Source of the DNA: Sanguinoderma infundibulare
Taxonomy: Eukaryota > Basidiomycota > Agaricomycetes > Polyporales > Polyporaceae
DNA: 64,000 nt
Direction of reading: 5' to 3'
Assembly: GCA_032821775.1 (NCBI GenBank)
Contig: JAVLRN010000003.1
Coordinates: forward strand, 3,410,001-3,474,000
Shown here: positions 55,682 to 64,000 of the stretch, piece after piece
Numbering within the stretch: the first letter of the stretch is position 1
Layout of the letters: each line of letters opens with the position of its first letter
Translations under genes and position numbers: made by a program
The notes under the pieces: model-generated
What the model saw: the letters and a program-made list of their open reading frames with translations, nothing else
What the model was told of the DNA's origin: nothing
Databases searched by the model: none

Positions 55682-58600
55682 TCAACGACGCGACAACATC
55701 GCCGCGACAGTCAGCATGCCCCCAAGCGCTCCCAGCGAACCTACAACGGCCCAATGAGTATAGGGCGCGAACGGCTGCGTGATCTGGCCGCGGTTCACCA
55801 CCGACGCTCCGCGGAAGGAGTAGAGTGTGATGCCGGTCATGAACGCGGCGATAGCCCAAGCGAGGAATACTAGCGGCAACGAGAAAATGACGCTCCTCCT
55901 CTGCACGATCCTTAAGTCTATCAGAAGAAGAGAGGATGGAGGTAGGACGCACCGAGAGCACCATCATACCTTCGCCCCCTAGGTAGAATACCGTTCGGTC
56001 CATCTCCGTCTTGTATCGGAACAGCGCGAGGACCGCAGAGACCATACTCGCCGCCGAACACATGATCGCCACAAACCCGGCTACTCGTGGGACGTCGTCT
56101 AGATGCGGTAGCGAGAGCAGCGTGACTGACGCGCTGAGGATCACAGCAGCCTACATGATGACATGTCACGGGTGAGCGACGAGGATTGGGGAAGCGTTTG
56201 CGGCACTTACCACGAGACATGCGCACGCGCAGATCATGAGCATTGGCCCGGCGCTGTAGAGGCCGCTCTCCTCATCGAAGCTCGAGCCGTGTGTGCGGCC
56301 GACAAAGAGGTAGGGGATGCCGAGGCACACGCAGCCGATGACGAAGTCCAGGACGGCACGCACGAAAGGTTTGCGACGCGGCTCGGTGACGCCCTTGATC
56401 GCGTCCTTGGGCAGAGGCTTGTTCGGACGGAAGTACACCTGCCGCCATTGCGCTGTGCCGGTCGCGTCTGAGCGAAACCCTTGAACGGTAACACATGATT
56501 TTGCTCACCGACACGAAGCAGGACGCGGGAGATGACGCGAGTCTGGACAACCATGGCGTTCGCGGAGCTGTTGTCGAACGAGCGCAACAGGTTCATGAGC
56601 TCCTGGCACTCCTGGGGCGCAAAGGGTGGTGGCGCAGGCCGAGCGGAAGGTAGAAGACAGTCTAACGCTTCATAAATGTACTGTCGAAGATGAAGAACTG
56701 GGGGCGTACCGGTATAAGACCACTTCAAAGCATCCATCGCTTCGGTATGAGTCTCCGTCGGGATCGGGGTGTGTGCAGGGTGCCCCTCGATGAAGCCCCA
56801 GTACCGATACTCCATATCAAGCTCTGCTCCCGCGTCAGATCCCTATATCGCCTGCACAAGCAACTTCATATCACACTCACTGTCATCATCGGTGAACCGC
56901 TCGATGATCAATCCCTCCCCAGAAACCGTCGGCGGCGGCTCCGACGTGATGATCCGCAGCTTATGGTTCACCCAGCTCTGCGCCGCCCGCAACTCGTTCT
57001 TCTGCACCGTCCCCGATCTTATCCACAGCTCCCACCCGTCGGGCGGCGGGATGGAGACCTCGCGCGGGAGCTTCTTCTCGACATACTCCGTCACGTGCTG
57101 CATGTTCCGCGAGTTGCGCAGGTCGATGTCGGTCGTGACGCGCATGCCCGCATGGTGGTAGTAGTACGAGCTGTCGGGCAGGACGTACTCTGCCCACCCA
57201 AGCGTATGCAGCGTGTGAGTCGTGGCGAGCTCGGTCGTAATCGGCCCTGACGCGAACGTCGCGACGATGTGTGCCGTCTTGCCGCGGCTTGGGGGCGTCT
57301 TCGCGTTGCCGCGGGCGTGGGGTGCGGCGTGCTGCAGGAGGGGAATGCGTTCGCTGGAAGGCAGGGCATGTTAGCATGCTTTGTAAGGGAAGGGGGGACA
57401 GGAGAAAAAGCGTCTCACTCGGTGTCGTGGTGGAGCGTTTCGGCGAGGGAGGCACCGTCACGCTCGCCAAGGCTGTACGACGAGACTGCTGGTTGGCGGC
57501 TAGACCTACGATCCGAGACGTGAGGACGCGGCTTGCATGGATCAGCAAACACGCGACGCACTGAGGGCCAATGACGTCCCTCATGGGAGGAAGCGGGAAC
57601 GACACGGGGGTTGGCGATTCCTGGATCTGGGTGTCAGAGTCCTCGATCTCCGCATGAGGCTCAACGACCGGTCTACACACGGGGCGAAGTCAGCCGTCAC
57701 ATACACTTGCCTCGGACAGTCCGCACGTACTCGGGCATGGTGATGCTCTCGACAGGGGTCAAGGCCGTCTTCGGGGCGTCCTTCGCCGGAGCAGCGACGA
57801 CAGGAGGTAGAATACCATAGTGGTCCGCGAAGGGGTCGTCCTCCGAGAATCTTGCACAGAGAGGTCAGAACCTTGCAAGCGAAATGAAACGGGTGTAGAT
57901 AAGACTCACCGGACACTACCGCTGCGACCACGTTTGTCTGGAAGTAATTGGCCGAGCGACGACGTTGTCATGGACGACTTGCTCGCCTTGCTGGAGAGCT
58001 TACCAGTGTTCTCTCTCTCGTGTTGCCGCGGCTCCGGAGTGCTCGCGCGAGAAGGCTTGCGTCCGACTGGCTCCTCGCCCCATGCAGACGTTGCCGCGTC
58101 AACAGGAACGTGCACATAGGAGGAATCCGCGCCGTGGTAGGGCTCTTCCGCTGCGACTACCGGGACAGGTTCGAGTTCAGGAGATGCCGTCACCACGTCT
58201 GGCTGAACAGATGCCGGTTCGGGGACTGGCTCCTTAGGAACAACAGAAACTTTGTCACCGAACGAGAAGAAATCCTGACGATTATCCTGGACAGCCTTGT
58301 GTTCTGAAGCGGATGAGAGATGAGGGATTTCAGGAGTCGGCTGAGAGGGAACAGGCTCCTCGGAAAATACGGGGACTTCGCGAGCGACGGGCTTGGGACC
58401 CTCAACCGCAATCGGCTCCGGTGTCGTCGTCGGGAGGATGGGATCGCTGAAACCGAAAGGTTCCGGTGTTTGCACGTGGTCCGGAAGCTCAGCAGGCAAC
58501 TGCTCTGGTGAAGCAGTGATAGCACGGCCCAGAGCAGGAGAGACCACAGGCGCTGGTGCTGGTGCTGGTGCTGGTGCTGCAGGTGCAGACTCAGGTGCAG

Positions 58601-58997
58601 ACTCTGTCGGGGTCGGCTCAGTCACGACGACATTGGCGAGCGGGGATGCAATGCGCGTGGCAGCTTCAGCCAAGTTCGCGGCTTCTTCGCGCGCGGGGGA
58701 TTCTGCGACGGGGCTGGGGCCGGGTCGTGCCTCTGCTACCGAAGGCGGCGCCAGCGCGGAGTCGTCGGTAGAGACCCTGAGCGAATCCTTCAAGGATGTC
58801 TTGGATGAAGGTCGGGAGAGTTTGGGTATTGACAAGTTCGTCGAGGCGCGGCGCACTTGGGACAACACGCGGCTTCGAATGGAGCCCTTGCCCGAAGGGG
58901 ATGTAGAGACCTGCGAGGACGAAGGGTCCGAGCCCTTCTTGGCTGGGGTAGAAGGTTGCGACGACGAAGAGTCGCCCTTCTTGGATGGGGAGGACAT
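55682..58997 (-). CDS. Disordered-head multi-pass membrane protein, unknown family
   Basis: About ten exons. The first (57907-58997, roughly 364 codons) encodes a disordered Ser/Pro/Ala-rich head with an APAPAPAPAP run. The next reads FSEDDPFADHYGILPP, then PVVEPHAEIEDSDTQIQ. A globular part follows: KTAHIVATFASGPITTELAT, HAGMRVTTDIDLRNSRNMQH, YVEKKLPREVSIPPPDGWEL and EYRYWGFIEGHPAHTPIP. The C-terminal third has about five membrane helices (FVIGCVCLGIPYLFVG, GPMLMICACACLVV, VAGFVAIMCSAASMVSAVLA, VIFSLPLVFLAWAIAAFM, WAVVGSLGALGGMLTVAAML). I do not recognise the family and propose no function. The number and edges of the middle exons are approximate. The first exon's 5' part is duplicated at 54.7-55.2 kb. 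Confidence 0.72.
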
Positions 58998-59889
58998 GGC
59001 GGGAAGGGGTGATCAGGTAGATCAAGCAAGGAGGGTGTGGAAGAACTGAAGACCGTGTTCCTCGATAGCAAAGAGGTGGTCGACGGGAGCGTATATATTC
59101 GCGAAGCGACGTCTGCCTGGCGGGGAGCTCGAGGCGGGGAGCAGGCGAGCTTCTGCGTGCACGTCCCACGAGATAGCGATGCGATTTCGCTTCGAAGATT
59201 GGCCCGTTGAGGCTGCGCGACGGCGTGCTGAGCACACGTGTCTGACGACGAGGCGCACCGATCTCACACGAATAAACTCCAGACAAAAAGGCGATTGCTA
59301 CGTACGGGGTATGTACCATGCATTCCACCGCCTCAACACGCTTTTGCATGACAATATCTCGGCCTAGAGATGCTTGAGACCGTCGCGAGGAAGAGCGTTA
59401 ACGGCGCCGGCCGGACAATTGCACGCCTCCAGCACGCGAGTGGACCCTCCACGCCGTTGTGTTGCGGAAATGAACTGCCCCTTGGCTGGTGCCTTCGCGC
59501 ACTCAGTATTCTCCCTGCCACGCCTGATGCACCATTCCGGATGTCAGATGGGCACTAATCGCACCCTTGAACCTTCTCAATCGGCCAGATGACGCTCACG
59601 AGTTGCGCCGAAGTCGTCTTCATGTCCAGAGGACTTTGAACGGATTGTCTTCTCAGGTTGAGGACGAGATGATGGACGCAACGAGGACGAGCATGAGTAG
59701 ACAGACTGAGATGGCATTGGGGATGGCAAGGAGATGGCAGAATGAGTGCAAGTCCACTGGCGCGCGTGCTGCACTGGTCAAGCTTCTTCCACGTCTTCCC
59801 TTCCCTGCGCTCCTCGGCTACGACTCTTCCGCCGCTACTTACGATCTCTTCTGCGTCCTGAACGTCTTGTGCATCCTTGAAGCGCGACG
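58998..59889. promoter_or_regulatory. Divergent promoter region
   Basis: About 890 bases lie between the divergent starts of the membrane protein and coatomer beta'. A tatatatt stretch near 59091 may be a TATA element for the minus-strand gene. No gene was recognised. Confidence 0.4.
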
Positions 59890-62865
59890 ATGTTGCTGGA
59901 CATCAACGTGAGACGCGCATATAGCGACACATTTGTCGAGAACCCGGGACTGACATGCGTGCGATATAGCGGAAGCTCTTCACCCGTTCAGATCGCGTTA
60001 AAGGCGTCGACTTCCACCCCACCGAGCCCTGGATCCTCACCGGGCTCTACAATGGCACGGTCAACATCTACAACCACGAAACCGGTGCGCTGATCAAGAC
60101 GTTCGAGATCGCGGAGGTCCCGGTGCGCTGCGTCCGCTTCATCCCACGCAAGAACTGGTTCGTCGCCGGCTGTGACGACTTCCAGCTACGGATCTTCAAC
60201 TACAACACACACGAAAAGGTCGCGGCATTCGAGGCGCACCCCGACTACATCAGGTGCTTGACGGTTCACCCGACCGCGAGCATAGTTTTGACGGGTAGTG
60301 ATGATATGACCATTCGAGCATGGGACTGGGACAAGCAATGGAGGTGTATCCAGGTGCGCGATTATATTATATGCATGCTATTCACGCAGAGTGTCCGACC
60401 ATGTTATAGACGTACGAAGGCCACACCCACTACATCATGAACATTACCGTCAATCCGAAAGACCCTAACACCTTCGCATCCTCATGTCTGGACCGTACCG
60501 TCAAGATCTGGTCTCTTGGCTCTTCCTCACCCAATTTTACGATGGAGGCGCACGACAAGGGCGTCAATTACGTCGATTTCTACCCCGGCGCAGACAAGCC
60601 GTACCTTGTCACCGCGAGCGACGACAAGACGGTGAAGATATGGGACTACCTCAGCAAGAGTTGCGTGCAGACTCTTGAAGGCCACTCAAATAACGTTCTC
60701 TTCGCGGTCTTCCACCCCAACCTCCCCTTGATCATTTCTGGCGGTGAAGACGGTACCGTAAAGCTCTGGAATAGCGGTACGTACCGTTTGGAGAACACGC
60801 TCAGCTATGCTCTGGAACGTGCTTGGTGTGTTTCCCTTCGCAAAACCGCAAATGAGGTTGCTGTCGGTTACGACGAGGGTCTCGTTGTCGTTAAGGTTGG
60901 TAACAGATTCTTGACCATTAGTGGTCGTCTATTCATTCACCTTGCACTAGCTCGGACGTGATGAGCCCACCTACAGCATGGACTCCTCCGGCAAGGTTGT
61001 CTACACCCGCAACAACGAGGTCCTATCCGCAAATATTCAGATGGTCCAGGACGAGTCGGTCGCCGACGGCAACCGGATACCACTCTCGATCAAGGAGCTT
61101 GGCACTACGGAAGTGTTCGCGACCTCCCTCGTTCATTCGCCCAACGGCCGGTTTATAACCGTGGTGGGCGACGGTGAGTACATCGTCTACACCGCCCTCG
61201 CGTGGCGTAACAAGGCGTTCGGAAACGGAAACGCGTTCGCCTGGGCGGGCGACTCGAACACGTACGCGGTGCTGGAGGGGCGCATGAAGGTGCGCGTGTA
61301 CAAGAACTTCCGTGAGCGGGGAGGCGCGGGTATGAAGGGCGCTGGGTCGTGGGCCATTGACGGCATCTACGGTGGCACGCTCCTTGGTGCCCGTGGTGCA
61401 GGATTTGCGTTATTCTGGGACTGGGAGAGCGGTGAGATTGTGCGAAGAATCGAGGTCGATGCCAAGAACGTGAGTGCGCGAATAGGTCGTTGTACGGCGT
61501 TCCTGACGACGACGATACGCTCAGATATATTGGTCCGGCTCTGGAGACCTGGTTGCCATCACGTCGGAGGACTCGTTCTATGTCCTGCGCTTCGACCGGG
61601 AGGCGTACAACGCGAAGCTCGAGTCTGGCGCTGATGTTGGCGATGAGGGCGTCGAGGAGGCGTTCGAGCTCGTTGCTGAGATCTCTGACAAGTATGTTTT
61701 GGTTCCTATCCCCAGAGAGCGCTCTGTTTCACACATACACAGTGTCAAGACAGCGAAGTGGATAGGCGACTGCTTCATCTACACCACAGCTGCCAATCGC
61801 CTTAATTACTTCATCGGAAGCGAGTCGTACACCATCACTCCCTTCGACACGTAAGTTGCTTCTAAGGCTCACAAGAACGATACTGAACTAGTTCTCAGGC
61901 CGTTATACTTGCTTGGCTACACCCCCGCCCACAATCGCGTATACCTCGTCGACAAGGACATGAATGTGTACAGCTATGCCCTTTCACTGAGCATGGTCGA
62001 GTACCAAACCGCCGTCCTGCGTGACGACTTGGAGGCTGCCGCTGAGATCCTCCCGTCAATACCGAAGGAGCACCGGAACAAGATCGCGACCTTCCTCGAA
62101 GCACGAGGCCTCAAGGAGCTCGCGTTGGAGGTGACGACTGACGCGGACCAGAAGTTCGAGCTTTCCCTTCAGCTCGACGATCTCGATGCGGCCGTCGAGA
62201 TTGCGCGGACGGTACCGGAACTCGAAGCAGAGACGAAATGGAAGGCGATTGGCGACCGCGCACTCGCCGTGTGGCGATTCGACCTCGCACGCGAGAGCTT
62301 CGAGAAGGCAGGCGACTTGAGTGCACTGATGTTGCTCCTTCTAGCCACGGGGGACCGGGACGGGTTGGCGAAACTCGCCGCGCGAGCAGGTACGTCGGTT
62401 GGAGCACCGTATCTAAATGATGTTGACGTCGGGCTTTCACGGCAGAGGAGAAGGGCCAGAACAACCTCGCGTTTGCCACCCTGCTGCAGTTGGGTGACCC
62501 CAAACCGTGCGTTGATCTGTTGATCAAGACGCACCGAGCACCGGAGGCGGCGATGTTCGCGCGCACGTACGCGCCATCGAAGGTCCCGGAGGCGGTGCAG
62601 GCGTGGCAGACGGACCTCCACGCGAAAAACCGCGCCAAGCTCGCGGACGCCGTCGCTGACCCGACCGCCCACGCCGAGTCGTTCGAGGAGGGCTGGGAGG
62701 AGGCGTTGCAGCGGGAGGCTAGCGCGCCGGCGCCTGGTGCATCGCTTGTGAATGGGGGTTCTGAATCAGGTACGTCGTCGTTCGCGTGTCGTATGGGGAC
62801 GCCGCTCACGCTTGCGCGGCGGATATATAGGGACCGGTGCATCGGAGGATGCTGAGGAATCGTAG
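59890..62865 (+). CDS. SEC27: Coatomer subunit beta' (COPB2/Sec27)
   Basis: The first coding exon is 18 nt (MLLDIN, 59890-59907); exon 2 is 59970-60353. Six to seven WD40 repeats follow ([98 protein letters not shown]). The second beta-propeller and the coatomer WD-associated region follow ([57 protein letters not shown]), then an alpha-solenoid ([39 protein letters not shown]). The end is [10 protein letters not shown]. Coatomer coats COPI vesicles for Golgi-to-ER retrieval; the N-terminal propeller binds KKxx signals. Exon edges in the second half are approximate. Confidence 0.95.
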
Positions 62866-63445
62866 ACACCCGTAACCTGAATCACCCGCTGTATGGAGTT
62901 TGTTTGATGTACTGCCCTGCCGCCCCCTTTACTGTCCGAGTCGCATCATGATGGAACGTGGTAACGCAGCGCCTTGTCACGCTGATTATTGCCTATAAGC
63001 TGGGGTGCAATTTCTGTCCAGTCGAAGATACTTGTGAACTATCGGCATACGTGCACCTTCGACTTGATCTGCGATTACTCCGTTCCTCTCGTCATCTAGA
63101 AGGAGGAACTTCAAAGCGAACAACGGTCCGCTGTCCTGCATTTCTCTCACCATCAAGGTCCCGCTCAACATCTACACGAAGCACAAGCGCAAGGGCGTAA
63201 TGTCCTTGGTGTGACAGCATAAGTAGCTGAGGCCAGGACAAAAATAATAACCGTAGGATGACGAAGAAAAGAGCGAGAATAGAATTAATAGGCTCCTCGG
63301 CCTGGCATGGCCGCGTAACATGCGTGACGCGTGACGGCTCCCACACGGCGGCGAGGCTGCCTTCGCCGACGACGCCCGCGTTTCTCTCCACCTTCCTCAT
63401 CGTCTGGGGCGGCGCCCACGCCCATTCTCCTCTTCTTCATAGGCC
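62866..63445. other. Intergenic, nothing recognised
   Basis: About 580 bases between two plus-strand genes. The last 60 are pyrimidine-rich (cattctcctcttcttcat) before the chitin synthase start. No gene was seen. Confidence 0.45.
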
Positions 63446-64000
63446 ATGGCCGCCGCACTTGCCTCCCAGGCCGTCAGCTCTGGCGACCTCACCGACCTCG
63501 TTTCCTCCTCTTCGTCCGCGACGGTTTACCCCTCTGACGACACTATCCTATCTGTTCTCCAAGCTCGCTTTCGTGCAGATCAGCCATACACTACAGTCGG
63601 CGCATCTAACCTCATTGTCGTTAATCCCTACAAGACTCTTGCTAATGTCAACGACGTCAGCGCAAAGGAGTACGAGGAGCGATGTTACAAGGACACCAGC
63701 TTCCCCCTCCCCGGCACGGCTAGCCTGCCGCCTCACCTCTACGATCTTGCTGCGCGGGTTTACCTCCTTATGAGGAGAAGGACAGAGTCTCAAGCCATCG
63801 TTTTTCGGTGAGTAGTATATCTCGTTCCATTCCAAGGCGTTGGGCGAACCTGCGGACATAGAGGAATCACGGCCTCCGGGAAGAGTGCCAGCTCCCAGCT
63901 GGTGGTCAACCAGATTCTCCGGCTTTCGACACATTCCAAGAAGGAAGCCAAGCTCGCCGACCAGATCAAGTCGCTCTCAACACTCCTTGACTCCTTTGGC
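63446..64000 (+). CDS. Myosin-motor chitin synthase, 5' end (cut by window)
   Basis: Exon 1 (63446-63807, ending phase 2) joins exon 2 (from 63862) to read MAAALASQAVSSGDLTDLVS, YPSDDTILSVLQARFRADQP, VGASNLIVVNPYKTLANV, PPHLYDLAARVYLLMRRRTE, then FRGITASGKSASSQLVVNQI and SLSTLLDSFG. This is the degenerate myosin head found at the N-terminus of fungal class V/VII-type chitin synthases; the P-loop is GITASGKS instead of GESGAGKT. The chitin synthase domain and membrane helices lie beyond the window. The full-length family exceeds 1500 residues, so only about 165 are seen. It synthesises cell-wall chitin at growth sites. Confidence 0.88.

Overview
The window looks like nuclear chromosomal DNA from a filamentous basidiomycete, most likely an agaricomycete close to the Polyporales. 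Nearly every gene is split by short GT-AG introns (about 45-70 nt). Gene density is high on both strands. The proteins are typical fungal ones: sedolisin, PL8 lyase, ATG22, CAF16, OPY2, a myosin-motor chitin synthase and DUF6533 membrane proteins. I saw no rRNA, convincing tRNA, CRISPR or bacterial operon. Gene models were rebuilt by hand from reading frames, splice signals and phase arithmetic, so exon edges are predictions.

Layout. 0-9 kb: a WBP2-like GRAM protein, a hypothetical gene with a frame break, a secreted sedolisin protease followed at once by a 7-bp minisatellite, and a membrane-anchored alpha/beta hydrolase. 8.8-12.5 kb: a large disordered coiled-coil protein. 13.6-19 kb: secreted aldose 1-epimerase and PL8 polysaccharide lyase. 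20.6-23.2 kb: two F-box-like paralogs. 24.3-27 kb: ATG22. 27-35.7 kb: an unstable accessory stretch with two convergent DUF6533 paralogs and relics of DUF6533, ATG22 and spermine-synthase-like genes. 35.9-42.9 kb: a peroxisomal carrier, an F-box/LRR gene, two truncated members of the F-box-like family and a thioredoxin-TPR protein. 44-51.5 kb: secreted phytase, CAF16 with a transposon-like insert in an intron, and OPY2. 53.4-55.2 kb: a dead short-chain dehydrogenase and a partial duplicate of the next gene. 55.6-64 kb: a multi-pass membrane protein, coatomer beta' and the 5' end of a myosin-chitin synthase.

Functionally the window mixes housekeeping (vesicle coat, mRNA decay, autophagy, peroxisome, HOG signalling, cell wall) with secreted enzymes for protein, polysaccharide and phytate breakdown. 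The most unusual observation is a predicted 2-nt microexon shared by both DUF6533 paralogs. Other notable points are a run of 19-, 20- and 16-nt exons in ATG22, a 9-nt exon in the phytase, and an inverted-repeat element carried inside an otherwise normal CAF16 intron.
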